From Streptomyces sp. SID13031 (lineage in GTDB: Bacteria > Actinomycetota > Actinomycetes > Propionibacteriales > Kribbellaceae): a stretch of DNA of 64,000 nucleotides. A program made the position numbers and the translations under genes. Where the stretch lies: assembly GCF_010548305.1 (NCBI RefSeq), contig NZ_JAAGLV010000007.1, positions 186,001 to 250,000 of the forward strand, written 5' to 3'. The notes under the pieces were generated by a model. It saw nothing but the letters and a program-made list of their open reading frames with translations, had not been told where the DNA came from and did no database searches. Shown here in pieces: positions 1 through 8,895 of this stretch (the first letter of the stretch is position 1; every line of letters starts with the position of its first letter).

Positions 1-380
1 CTTCGTACGGTGCCGGGCACTACGGGATGTGCGGGCGGGCCTTCGATCCGCGCTTCCTGTTCGCCTGGCCGTCGGCGAAGTCGGCGGTGATGGGCCCGCA
101 GCAACTCGCCGGCGTGTTGTCGATCGTGGCCCGCGCCGCGTCGGCCGCGAAGGGGCAGCCGTACGACGAGGACGGTGATGCCGCGATGCGGGCTTATGTG
201 GAAGGCCAGATCGAGGCGGAGTCGCTACCGATGTTCCTGTCCGGACGCCTGTACGACGACGGCGTGATCGACCCCCGCGACACCCGGACCGTACTCGGCC
301 TGTGCCTGTCGGCTATCCACTCCGCGCCTGTTGAGGGCACCCGCTTCGATGGCGCCAATTTCGGCGTCTTCAGGATGTGA
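1..380 (+). CDS. Acyl-CoA carboxylase beta (carboxyltransferase) subunit, C-terminal part
   Basis: Only the last 125 codons are present; the first whole codon starts at position 3 and the 5' part lies off the left edge. The stretch GMCGRAFDPRFLFAWPSAK fits the MCGRA..PRFLF.WP signature of biotin-dependent carboxyltransferases of the methylcrotonyl-, geranyl- and propionyl-CoA carboxylase type, which transfer CO2 from carboxybiotin to an acyl-CoA. The TGA stop (378-380) overlaps the ATG of the biotin carboxylase gene by one base, so both subunits of one enzyme are probably translationally coupled. The acyl-CoA substrate cannot be read from the fragment; the neighbours suggest a branched or unsaturated acyl chain. 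Confidence 0.88.
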   Translation, partial: SYGAGHYGMCGRAFDPRFLFAWPSAKSAVMGPQQLAGVLSIVARAASAAKGQPYDEDGDAAMRAYVEGQIEAESLPMFLSGRLYDDGVIDPRDTRTVLGLCLSAIHSAPVEGTRFDGANFGVFRM

Positions 381-2329
381 TGGCGATGATCACGTCGGTG
401 CTGGTGGCTAATCGCGGGGAGATCGCGCGGCGGGTGTTCCGGACTGCGCGGGCACTCGGGGTGGAGTGTGTGGCGGTGCACTCGACGGCGGATGCTGCTG
501 CGCCGTACGTCGCTGAGGCGGATGCGGCGGTGCATCTGCCCGGTACTGCGCCAGGTGACACCTATTTGCGTGGTGAGCTGGTGATCGAGGCGGCGCTGAA
601 GGCTGGGGCGGACGCTGTGCATCCTGGCTACGGGTTCTTGTCCGAGAACGCCGGGTTTGCGGCGGCGGTGATCGACGCGGGACTGACCTGGATCGGGCCG
701 CCGGTCGAGGCGATCTCGTCGATGGGGTCGAAGATCGAGGCGAAGAAGCTGATGGCGGCGGCCGGGGTGCCGGTGCTGGCCGAGTTGACGCCGGCCGAGG
801 TGAGCGCTGCCGATCTGCCGGTACTGGTGAAGGCGTCGGCGGGTGGCGGCGGGCGTGGGATGCGGGTCGTGCGGCGGCTGGAGGATCTCTCGACGGAGAT
901 CGATGCTGCATCTGCCGAGGCTTTGTCCGCCTTTGGCGATGGGACCGTCTTCTGCGAGCCGTACCTCGCTACTGGCCGGCATATCGAAGTACAGGTGCTG
1001 GCGGATCAGCACGGGACCGTTTGGGCTGTCGGCGAGCGGGAGTGCTCGATTCAGCGGCGGCACCAGAAGGTGGTGGAGGAGGCTCCTTCGCCTTTGGTGG
1101 AACGGGTTTCGGGGATGCGGGCGCGGTTGTTCGAGGCGGCGCGGAAGGCGGCTGAGGCGATCGGGTACGTCGGGGCGGGGACGGTTGAGTTCCTGGCTGA
1201 TGAGGAGGGTGGCTTCTACTTCCTCGAGATGAACACGCGACTGCAGGTGGAGCACCCGGTCACGGAGTCGACTACTGGGTTGGATTTGGTGGCGCTGCAG
1301 TTCGCGATTGCTTCTGGCGAGGCGCTACCTGCTGAGCCGCCGGCTGCTGTTGGTCACTCGATCGAGGTGCGGCTGTACGCCGAGGACCCGGCCAAGGATT
1401 GGCAACCCCAGACGGGCACGCTTCATCGCTTTGTACTTCCTGGAGCTGCCTTTGGCCCAGGGGGATCACGAGAAGGCATGCCATGGCTGAGGGTCGACTC
1501 AGGAGTGGTCAGCGGTTCGGTGGTTTCGCCGTTCTACGACGCGATGTTGGCCAAGGTGATCGTGTGGGGTGCTACCCGGGAGCAGGCTGCTGCGCGGTTG
1601 GCTGCTGAGTTGCAGCAGGCTGAGATCCACGGGGTGCAGACCAACCGGGACTTGTTGGTGTGGATTCTCAGGCATCCCGCGTTTCTCGCGGGTGACACCG
1701 ACACCTCGTTCTTCGACCAGCACGGGATCGGGGAGCCGGTCGATGAGGCCAAGGAGCGGTTGGCGGCGATCGTGGCCGCGCTTGCGGATGCTGCTCGGCG
1801 GCGGGAGGGCGCGAAGGTACAGCGTGGTCTGCCTGGTGGGTGGCGGAATCTGGCTTCGCAGGGGCAGCGGAAGAGTTATCGGGTTGGCGAGACGCAGTAC
1901 GACGTCGACTATCGGGTGACCCGCGATGGGGTGGTGGTCGACGGTGCCGAGGTGGTCGCGGCCAGTGCCGAGCGGGTGGTGCTGGAAGTCGACGGGGTGC
2001 GGCGGGCGTACCAGGTCGCTGCTTATCCCGGGCTGGTTTGCGTGGGGTCTGTGGCGCTGACGCCGGTGGAGCGGTTTTCGGATCCTTCGGAGCAGTTGGT
2101 GGCTGGGTCTTTGGTGGCGCCGATGCCGGGGACTGTGGTCCGGGTCGGGGTGGAGGTTGGGGACAAGGTGACCGCGGGGCAGGGGTTGCTGTGGTTGGAG
2201 GCGATGAAGATGGAGCACACCATCTCCGCGCCCGCCGACGGGATTCTGGTGGAGCTTGCCGTCGCCGCCGGCCAGCAGGTCGAAGTGGGCGCCGTACTGG
2301 CCGTAGTACAAGTGGAGGAGAACGCATGA
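380..2329 (+). CDS. Acyl-CoA carboxylase alpha subunit (biotin carboxylase plus biotin carrier)
   Basis: A 649-aa protein with the biotin carboxylase fold in the first ~450 residues (VLVANRGEIARRV at the N-terminus; glycine-rich ATP-grasp loop ASAGGGGRGMRVV near residue 152; MNTRLQVEHPVTE near 283) and a C-terminal biotinyl domain whose EAMKMEH motif places the biotinylated lysine at about residue 610. It carboxylates biotin with ATP and bicarbonate and hands CO2 to the beta subunit encoded just upstream. ATG 380 is chosen because it overlaps the upstream stop (TGATG); GTG 377 and ATG 386 are alternative starts. The length matches the fused alpha subunits of actinobacterial AccA1/MccA-type enzymes. 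The stop overlaps the next gene's ATG (ATGA). Confidence 0.93.
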   Translation: MAMITSVLVANRGEIARRVFRTARALGVECVAVHSTADAAAPYVAEADAAVHLPGTAPGDTYLRGELVIEAALKAGADAVHPGYGFLSENAGFAAAVIDAGLTWIGPPVEAISSMGSKIEAKKLMAAAGVPVLAELTPAEVSAADLPVLVKASAGGGGRGMRVVRRLEDLSTEIDAASAEALSAFGDGTVFCEPYLATGRHIEVQVLADQHGTVWAVGERECSIQRRHQKVVEEAPSPLVERVSGMRARLFEAARKAAEAIGYVGAGTVEFLADEEGGFYFLEMNTRLQVEHPVTESTTGLDLVALQFAIASGEALPAEPPAAVGHSIEVRLYAEDPAKDWQPQTGTLHRFVLPGAAFGPGGSREGMPWLRVDSGVVSGSVVSPFYDAMLAKVIVWGATREQAAARLAAELQQAEIHGVQTNRDLLVWILRHPAFLAGDTDTSFFDQHGIGEPVDEAKERLAAIVAALADAARRREGAKVQRGLPGGWRNLASQGQRKSYRVGETQYDVDYRVTRDGVVVDGAEVVAASAERVVLEVDGVRRAYQVAAYPGLVCVGSVALTPVERFSDPSEQLVAGSLVAPMPGTVVRVGVEVGDKVTAGQGLLWLEAMKMEHTISAPADGILVELAVAAGQQVEVGAVLAVVQVEENA

Positions 2330-3483
2330 GCTTCGTCGAGTCCGAGGAACGCCGCGCACTACGGTCGGCGGTGAGCGAGCTGGGCAAGAAGTACGGCTAC
2401 GCGTACTTCAACGAGCGGGCACGGTCCGGCGGGCAGACGACCGAGCTGTGGCAGGAGGCGGGCAAGCTCGGCTATCTCGGGGTGAACCTGCCCGAGGAGT
2501 ACGGCGGCGGTGGCGGCGGGATGGGTGACCTGTCGATCGTGCTGGAGGAGCTCGGCGCGGCCGGGTGCCCGTTGCTGATGATGGTCGTGTCGCCGGCGAT
2601 CTGCGGCACGGTGATCACGCGGTTCGGCTCCGACGGGCAGAAGCAGCAGTGGCTGCCGTCGCTGGCCGACGGGACGACCACGATGGCGTTTGCGATCACC
2701 GAGCCTGACGCGGGTTCCAATTCGCACGGGATCACCACGACGGCCCGGCGTACCGGCGACGGCTGGTCGTTGACCGGGCGGAAGGTCTACATCTCCGGCC
2801 TCGACGTCGCGCGCGCCGTGCTCGTGGTCGGCCGGACCGAGGACGCGAAGACGGGCAGGCTCAAGCCCGCGCTGTTCATCGTGCCGACCGATGCTCCGGG
2901 GGTGGAGTTCCGGCAGATCGAGATGGACCTGATCAGCCCGGACAAGCAGTTCTCGCTCTTCCTCGACGACGTCCAACTGCCCGCCGAGGCGCTCGTCGGC
3001 TCCGAGGACGCGGGCCTGATGCAACTGTTCGCCGGGCTCAACCCGGAGCGGATCATGGCGTCGGCGTTCGCGATCGGGATCGGCCGGCACGCGCTCGGCA
3101 AGGCCGTCGCCTACGTCAAGGAGCGGCAGGTCTGGAAGGTGCCGATCGGCGCCCACCAGGGCATCGCGCACCCGCTCGCGCAGAACAAGATCGAGCTCGA
3201 GCTCGCCCGGTTGATGATGCAGAAGGCCGCCGCCCTGTACGACGCCGGCGACGACCTCGGTGCGGGCGAGGCGGCGAACATGGCCAAGTACGCCGCCGGT
3301 GAGGCGACCGTGCGGGCTGCCGACCAGGCGGTCCAGTCCCTCGGCGGCAACGGGATGACCGTCGAGTACGGCGTGGCGTCGCTGGTCGCGGCCGCGCGGG
3401 CCAGCCGGATCGCGCCGGTCAGCCGGGAGATGATCCTCAACTTCGTTGCGCAGCACAGTTTGGGCCTACCGAAGTCGTACTGA
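2326..3483 (+). CDS. Acyl-CoA dehydrogenase family protein
   Basis: A 385-aa flavoprotein of the acyl-CoA dehydrogenase family: N-terminal helical domain, FAITEPDAGSN at about residues 123-133 (FAD/substrate region) and QSLGGNGMTVEYG at about 336-348 (C-terminal signature). It should introduce a trans-2 double bond into an acyl-CoA and pass electrons to ETF. The ATG at 2326 overlaps the carboxylase stop; the frame is open further upstream, but there it is only the shadow of the carboxylase gene. Oddly, where medium-chain enzymes have the catalytic YEGTS, this protein reads APVSR, so the catalytic base must sit elsewhere, as in isovaleryl-type enzymes, or the reaction differs. It is part of the carboxylase operon. 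Confidence 0.9.
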   Translation: MSFVESEERRALRSAVSELGKKYGYAYFNERARSGGQTTELWQEAGKLGYLGVNLPEEYGGGGGGMGDLSIVLEELGAAGCPLLMMVVSPAICGTVITRFGSDGQKQQWLPSLADGTTTMAFAITEPDAGSNSHGITTTARRTGDGWSLTGRKVYISGLDVARAVLVVGRTEDAKTGRLKPALFIVPTDAPGVEFRQIEMDLISPDKQFSLFLDDVQLPAEALVGSEDAGLMQLFAGLNPERIMASAFAIGIGRHALGKAVAYVKERQVWKVPIGAHQGIAHPLAQNKIELELARLMMQKAAALYDAGDDLGAGEAANMAKYAAGEATVRAADQAVQSLGGNGMTVEYGVASLVAAARASRIAPVSREMILNFVAQHSLGLPKSY

Positions 3484-3531
3484 TTGCGTCATCGTTCCTC
3501 CAACCATCGACGTGCAGAGAGGACCCCGCCC

Positions 3532-5088
3532 GTGGTCATTCAGAGTGAGTACCCACCAGTCGAGATCCTGGACGTGCCGATCCACGACGCGGTGCTGGGT
3601 CGCGCCCAGGAGTACGGCGACCGGATCGCGCTGGTGGACGGCGTCAGCGGGCGGGAGATCAGCTACGCCCAGCTGGACGGGATGAGCCGGCGGATCGCGG
3701 CCGGCTTCGCCGAACTGGGCGTCGTGCACGGGGACACGATCGCGTTGCACAGCCCGAACACGATCCTCTATCCGGCGGTGTTCTACGGCGCAACGCGTGC
3801 GGGTGCCACGGTGACGACCGTCAACGCGCTCTACACGGCGGGCGAGCTGCACAAGCAACTGGTGGACTCGAAGGCGAAATTGCTGGTGACAATTTCGCTC
3901 TTCCTGCCGGTGGCGACCGAAGCGGTGAAGGGGACAGACGTCCAGGAGATCCTCGTCTGCGACCAGGCCGAGGGGTACCGGTCGGTGCTGGAGTTGCTGG
4001 CGTCGACCGGGCCGGAGCCGGTGGTGGAAATCGACCCGGTGAACGACGTCGCGGTACTTCCGTACTCGAGCGGGACGACGGGCGCGGCCAAGGGCGTGAT
4101 GCTGACCCATCGCAACATCGGCACGAACCTCAGCCAGGCCGAAGCGACCTTCTCCCTCGGCGAGGGCGAGCGGATCATCGCGATCCTGCCGTTCTTCCAC
4201 ATCTACGGGCTGAGCGTGCTGATGAACCTGCCGTTCCGGCTCGGCGCGACCGTGGTGGTGCTGCCGAAGTTCGACCTGCAGCAGTTCCTGACCGTGCTGG
4301 ACGAGCAGAAGATCACCCGCGCCTTCGTCGCGCCGCCGATCGTGCTGGCGTTGGCGAAGCACCCGGCGGTCGACGGCGTGGACCTGTCCGCGCTGAAGTA
4401 CGTGACCTCCGCGGCGGCGCCGCTCGACGGTGACCTGGCCGCAGCCTGCGCCAAGCGGCTCGGGCTGCACGCGATCCTGCAGTGTTATGGCATGACCGAG
4501 CTGTCGCCGGGGACGCACGCCGTACCGCAGGACGATCTGGATCCCCCTGCCGGTGCCGTGGGCAAGCTGTTCCCGTCCACCGAGATGCGGCTGGTCGGTG
4601 CCGATGGCAACGATGCGGACGAGGGCGAGATCTGGATCCGTGGGCCGCAGGTGATGAAGGGGTATCTCGGCCGGCCCGCGGAGACGGACGCCACCATCGA
4701 CCTGGACGGCTGGCTGCACACCGGCGACATCGGCCGGGTCGACGACCGCGGCTATCTGTACATCGTGGATCGGCTCAAGGAACTGATCAAGTACCACGGG
4801 TACCAGGTGCCGCCGGCCGAATTGGAGGCCGTCCTGCTGACCGACACCCGGATCGCGGATGCCGCCGTGATCGGGGTCCAGTCCGAGGGCAACGAGGTGC
4901 CGAAGGCGTTCGTGGTGCGGATGCCCGGCATCGAGCTGACCGAGGCCGACGTGATCGAGTACGTCGCGGAGCGGGTCGCGCCATACAAGAAGGTCCGGCA
5001 GGTGGAGTTCATCGACGCCGTCCCGAAGGCCGCTTCGGGCAAGATTCTGCGGCGCGAGCTGAGAGCACGGGAGGCTGCGCGTGAGTGA
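3532..5088 (+). CDS. AMP-forming acyl-CoA ligase (4-coumarate/fatty-acid CoA ligase type)
   Basis: A 518-aa ANL-superfamily adenylate-forming enzyme. The P-loop YSSGTTGAAKG lies near residue 178, YGMTELSPG near 318, GWLHTGDIG near 392, and the C-terminal catalytic lysine in PKAASGKILRREL is near residue 504. It activates a carboxylic acid as acyl-AMP and then acyl-CoA, supplying the substrate for the operon's dehydrogenase and carboxylase. GTG 3532 is preferred over the upstream TTG 3484 because AGAGAGGA ends 8 nt before it and the homologous fold begins there. It lies 48 nt after the dehydrogenase stop and overlaps the SDR start. The resemblance is to 4CL-like ligases; the actual acid is unknown. 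Confidence 0.9.
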   Translation: MVIQSEYPPVEILDVPIHDAVLGRAQEYGDRIALVDGVSGREISYAQLDGMSRRIAAGFAELGVVHGDTIALHSPNTILYPAVFYGATRAGATVTTVNALYTAGELHKQLVDSKAKLLVTISLFLPVATEAVKGTDVQEILVCDQAEGYRSVLELLASTGPEPVVEIDPVNDVAVLPYSSGTTGAAKGVMLTHRNIGTNLSQAEATFSLGEGERIIAILPFFHIYGLSVLMNLPFRLGATVVVLPKFDLQQFLTVLDEQKITRAFVAPPIVLALAKHPAVDGVDLSALKYVTSAAAPLDGDLAAACAKRLGLHAILQCYGMTELSPGTHAVPQDDLDPPAGAVGKLFPSTEMRLVGADGNDADEGEIWIRGPQVMKGYLGRPAETDATIDLDGWLHTGDIGRVDDRGYLYIVDRLKELIKYHGYQVPPAELEAVLLTDTRIADAAVIGVQSEGNEVPKAFVVRMPGIELTEADVIEYVAERVAPYKKVRQVEFIDAVPKAASGKILRRELRAREAARE

Positions 5089-5920
5089 GACCCTGGCCGG
5101 GCGGACGATGATCATGTCCGGCGGCAGTCGCGGGATCGGCCTGGCGATCGCGCTGCGGGCGGCCCGCGACGGCGCGAACGTGGCGCTGCTGGCGAAGACC
5201 GCCGAGCCGCATCCGCAACTGCCGGGCACGATCTACACGGCCGCCGCGGAGATCGAGGCGGCCGGTGGGCACGCGCTGCCGATCGTCGGCGACGTGCGCT
5301 CGGACGAGTCGGTGGCCGAGGCAGTCCGCCGTACCGCGGAGGAGTTCGGCGGGATCGACATCGTGCTGAACAACGCGTCGGCGATCGACCTGACGCCGAC
5401 GGCGGAGATCGCGATAAAGCGGTACGACCTGATGCAGGACGTCAACGCGCGCGGGACGTTCCTGCTGTCGAAGCTGTGCATCCCGTGGCTGCGCAAGTCG
5501 GCGGCCGAGGACCATCAGGCGCACATCCTCACGCTGTCGCCGCCGTTGAACCTGGATCCGCGCTGGGCCGGTGCGCATCTGGCGTACACGATGGCGAAGT
5601 ACGGGATGAGCCTGACCACGCTCGGGCTGGCCGAGGAGCTCAGGGCCGACGGCATCTCGGTGAACTCGCTCTGGACGCGGACGCTGATCGCGACGGCCGC
5701 CGTGCAGAACCTGCTGGGCGGGCCGGAGGCGATCTCGCGGTCGCGGTCGCCGGAGATCGTGGCCGATGCGGCGTACGTCGTACTGACCGGGCGGCGGACC
5801 GGGGAGTTCCTGATCGATGACGAGGTGCTCGCCGGCGCCGGGGTGACCGACTTCTCGCAGTACCGGCTGGCGGCGTCGGAAGAGGATCTGGCGCAGGACA
5901 TCTTCCTGGACTCGTTGTGA
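5081..5920 (+). CDS. SDR-family NAD(P)-dependent oxidoreductase (HSDL2/AtuG-like)
   Basis: A 279-aa classical short-chain dehydrogenase: nucleotide loop SGGSRGIG at residues 13-20, NNAS segment near 103, and catalytic Tyr169 and Lys173 in YTMAK. The long insert AEPHPQLPGTIYTAAAEIE after the second strand is typical of hydroxysteroid-dehydrogenase-like-2 proteins and of SDRs often called citronellol/citronellal dehydrogenase. It would oxidise an alcohol or 3-hydroxyacyl intermediate in the soluble fraction. The GTG start overlaps the end of the ligase gene by 8 nt. The family assignment is good; the substrate is inferred only from operon context. Confidence 0.87.
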   Translation: MSETLAGRTMIMSGGSRGIGLAIALRAARDGANVALLAKTAEPHPQLPGTIYTAAAEIEAAGGHALPIVGDVRSDESVAEAVRRTAEEFGGIDIVLNNASAIDLTPTAEIAIKRYDLMQDVNARGTFLLSKLCIPWLRKSAAEDHQAHILTLSPPLNLDPRWAGAHLAYTMAKYGMSLTTLGLAEELRADGISVNSLWTRTLIATAAVQNLLGGPEAISRSRSPEIVADAAYVVLTGRRTGEFLIDDEVLAGAGVTDFSQYRLAASEEDLAQDIFLDSL

Positions 5921-6525
5921 GCGAGGTGCTGCGCGAGCCGCAGCAGGATCGGAGCCGGGCGACCCGGCAGAAGCTCCTGGAGGCTGCGCTCGAGTCCTTG
6001 TCGCAGGTGGGCTATGCGGCGACCACTGTCGCGGTGGTGGCGGCCCGGGCGGGTGTCTCGCGTGGGGCGGCGCAGCATCACTTCCCGACGCGGGCGGATC
6101 TGTTTGCGGCTGCAGTGGAGTACATGACCGAGGTGCGGCTGGCTGAGATCCGCCAGCAGGCTGTCGGACTGCCCAGTGGCAAGGGGCGGACCGAGGCGAT
6201 CGTCGGGATGCTCGCTGACGTCTACACGGGTCCGCTGTTCCGTGCAGCGCTGCACCTGTGGGTGGCGGCGTCTACTGAGGAGCCACTGCGGCAACAGATC
6301 GTGCGGCTGGAGGCGCATGTCGGCCGGCAGGCGCACCGGGCTCTGCTAGAGGTGCTCGAGGTTGAGGAGCGCACACCTGGGGTGCGGGAGACCGTGCAGG
6401 GTGTGCTCGACATGGCCCGCGGGCTGGGCCTCGCGGACCTGCTGACTGACGATGCGGCTCGGCGACGCGGCATCGTGCGGCAGTGGTCGCTGATCCTCGA
6501 CCAGGTACTAGCGGCTGCGCGTTAG
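5917..6525 (+). CDS. TetR-family transcriptional regulator
   Basis: A 202-aa protein with an N-terminal TetR helix-turn-helix (residues ~14-60, with AARAGVSRGAAQHHFPTRADLF) and a divergent all-helical ligand-binding C-terminal domain. The GTG start overlaps the SDR stop (GTGA), so it is the last gene of the acyl-CoA operon and is most simply its acyl-CoA-responsive repressor; the likely operator is upstream of the operon, outside the window. The last 18 nt overlap the end of the convergent NACHT gene. Confidence 0.9.
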   Translation: MSEVLREPQQDRSRATRQKLLEAALESLSQVGYAATTVAVVAARAGVSRGAAQHHFPTRADLFAAAVEYMTEVRLAEIRQQAVGLPSGKGRTEAIVGMLADVYTGPLFRAALHLWVAASTEEPLRQQIVRLEAHVGRQAHRALLEVLEVEERTPGVRETVQGVLDMARGLGLADLLTDDAARRRGIVRQWSLILDQVLAAAR

Positions 6526-8781
6526 GTTGTTGCGGTTGGTCCTCGCGGCTATGCGCTGGTCCACCTTGGCTGCCAGGGCGTCTGGGTCGCACTCGGCCAG
6601 GTGATCGCGCACTAGCAGGTGGATGAAGGCGTACTCGCCGCGGCCGGTCTTGGAGACGACGTAGCGCTCGGCTGCGTAGCGGAGGAAGGCACCGCGGCGC
6701 CAGGGGAGGTAGCCGCTCCAGCGGAGCAGGAAGCCGTGCAGGCCGCGGGAGAGGCCACCGGCCAAGAAGGGGGCGCGGCGGCGCCAGGCCTTTGAGGCGA
6801 CGGTTCCGGCGATGATGCCGAGGATTGCCTCGGGTCCGTTCGACCACCACAGGCTGGCTCCGAGGGCGGCCGCGACGAGAGTGCCGGCCAGGGCGCCGGC
6901 ACCGGTCCACTTGCCCATCCGCCAGCGGTCGTCGGCGTTCTCCTCCTTGCTGTGCGGATAGACCAGGTGGTCCATCGGCAAGGCCTTGACGAAACGGATG
7001 CCTTGGGCAACTACCAGGCCGATGGCGCCCCCCGCGACGAAGTCCTGGGGGTGGTCGACGGTGGCGAAGACGAACCAGCTCGCCACGGTCACGCCGAGCA
7101 GCCGGACGCTGAGTAGCAGCCGGCGCCGGTTGTTGCCGGAGAGGATGTACTCCAGGCCATAGGACACCCAGACCACGGCGCCTTCGAATGCCAGCCCTAT
7201 CCACGACGGCAGGCTCTCGGCGATGGTCGTGACGATGAGGACCGACGCCAAGCCGGCCACGGCGCCCAGGCAGACCATGACTGCCAGCAGTTGCCATCGT
7301 GGTTGGTCGCTGCCTTGCTGGAGGGTCCACCAGGTGTGCGGCCGCACGTGGACGAGCGCTAGTGCGGTGGCGGCGACAGCGAGACCGGCCGAGACGCCGT
7401 ACAGGGCTGTGGCGCCTACTGCGGCTCCGGCGGCCAGTCCGGCGAAGAGGCCGGGAAGGCAGACCATGTGGGCCAGGTAGCCGACGGCGGGCAGGATCAG
7501 GCCGTACCAGCCGTTGGGTGTCAGGCGACGCGGTACTTCGATGCGGTCGCCGGCTCTGGTGCGGGTCCACCAGGCGAGGCACCAGAGGGAGCGGACGGCT
7601 GCGCGGGACTCGAACTGCGGGCTACTGGGTCGGTAGCGGGCAAGGACCTCGGAGATGAAGGTGTCGAACAGTTCTCGTCGGTGGTCGGCCAGTACTCCGC
7701 CGGCGATGTCGCGGGCGTCGCGGCCTTGGTAGGCGAGGGCCATGACGTTGAGCATCAGTGGGGAGTTGACCAGGTCCCACAGGTCGCCGTCTCGCTCCAT
7801 GGCGGCCAGTGCACCGGCCAGCTCGGCACCGCCGGAGGCGAAGTAATCGAGTACCTGTTGCCTGCTGAGTGGGCGGATGCGGACTGCGCCGTACAGCTTG
7901 AGGCGGTGCTGGAGTGCCTCGTACTCCTGGATGCGGCAGGTGACGGCTATCTGGCCGACCAGGTAGCGCTGGCCCAGCTCGGCTAGTACCGGGGCGAGCT
8001 TCTCTTGGTGGGCTAGGGCTACTTCGTCCAGACCGTCCAGGAGCAGGCCGAGGCGGCCCTTGCTCAGCCAGACTCGACCTACTGCGGCGGGGATCTGGTA
8101 CCGGTTGGTGAGCTCAGTGAGGAGCCAGCGGATGAAGCCGGCGAGCAGGGGACTGTCGCCTGGCGCGTCCTCCTCTGCTCTCGCCGTGCTCGCCGTCCAG
8201 CTGGACAGGTCGACCAGTACCGGGATCGGGCTGTTGGGGTTGCTGCGGGCCTGGGCTGCGAGCGTGCGGGCCAGCTCCAGCAGCAGGGTGGTCTTGCCTG
8301 CGCCGGGGGCTCCGAGGATCAGCATGGAGTCCTGGAGGTCGTCGAAGGCCGCGCCGATGTCGGCGTCCTCGCGGACCTCGGTGACGTTGCTGTTGAGCGG
8401 CTGGACGAGCAGGTCGTACGGGCGGATCACCGCCTCGGGGCTGACGTCGAGCGCCAGCGCGAGCCGGGTCTGCGAGGCCAGTGAGCCGGCGAACCGGTCG
8501 GCGAGATAGCGGTCGACGCGGGCGAGTGCGTTGGGCCGGTTGCGCGGCTGGTCAGCCGAGCGAGCCGACTGCCCGACGGTTCTCCGGCTCCGGTACTGCG
8601 CCAGGCCGGTGCCGATCGCGACCAGCCAGAGCACCCCGATGACCGGCCAGGTCCACCCGACGTACGGCTCGAGAAACTCCGGCGCGGTGCCCCCGGTCCC
8701 CACGTTGATCGCGATCGGCAACAGCACCAGCGTCAACGAGATCGTCAGCACGAGCACGACAACCCTGACCATCCCGTGCAT
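6508..8781 (-). CDS. Membrane-anchored NACHT-domain NTPase
   Basis: A 757-aa protein with two hydrophobic segments in the first ~50 residues (VVVLVLTISLTLVLLPIAI, then WPVIGVLWLVAIGTGLA), a P-loop LGAPGAGKTTLLLELA near residue 152, and a Walker B LGLLLDGLDEV near 245 with the paired acidic residues of NACHT/STAND NTPases. A polytopic region of about 8 hydrophobic segments follows, then a short basic tail. No LRR, TPR or WD repeats are visible. The frame stays open for another ~1.9 kb upstream, but that part is the shadow of the MFS gene; ATG 8781 (or ATG 8772) is the likely start. NACHT NTPases of bacteria act in signalling or phage defence; the role here is unknown. Confidence 0.85.
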   Translation of the reverse strand: MHGMVRVVVLVLTISLTLVLLPIAINVGTGGTAPEFLEPYVGWTWPVIGVLWLVAIGTGLAQYRSRRTVGQSARSADQPRNRPNALARVDRYLADRFAGSLASQTRLALALDVSPEAVIRPYDLLVQPLNSNVTEVREDADIGAAFDDLQDSMLILGAPGAGKTTLLLELARTLAAQARSNPNSPIPVLVDLSSWTASTARAEEDAPGDSPLLAGFIRWLLTELTNRYQIPAAVGRVWLSKGRLGLLLDGLDEVALAHQEKLAPVLAELGQRYLVGQIAVTCRIQEYEALQHRLKLYGAVRIRPLSRQQVLDYFASGGAELAGALAAMERDGDLWDLVNSPLMLNVMALAYQGRDARDIAGGVLADHRRELFDTFISEVLARYRPSSPQFESRAAVRSLWCLAWWTRTRAGDRIEVPRRLTPNGWYGLILPAVGYLAHMVCLPGLFAGLAAGAAVGATALYGVSAGLAVAATALALVHVRPHTWWTLQQGSDQPRWQLLAVMVCLGAVAGLASVLIVTTIAESLPSWIGLAFEGAVVWVSYGLEYILSGNNRRRLLLSVRLLGVTVASWFVFATVDHPQDFVAGGAIGLVVAQGIRFVKALPMDHLVYPHSKEENADDRWRMGKWTGAGALAGTLVAAALGASLWWSNGPEAILGIIAGTVASKAWRRRAPFLAGGLSRGLHGFLLRWSGYLPWRRGAFLRYAAERYVVSKTGRGEYAFIHLLVRDHLAECDPDALAAKVDQRIAARTNRNNLTRSR

Positions 8782-8895
8782 CCTCACCCACGGAGAGTAC
8801 CCAGCAACCAGCCCCACCGCCCCTGGTACCGGAGCGTCCAGCCCGTGATCCTGGCCTACGGGAATCGATGTCCCGTCACGTAAGTTGCCTTTGTC

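Noticed and set aside
3466-5229. A 587-codon minus-strand open frame opposite the acyl-CoA ligase
   Set aside because: Shadow of the ligase gene; no recognisable motif and no ribosome site.
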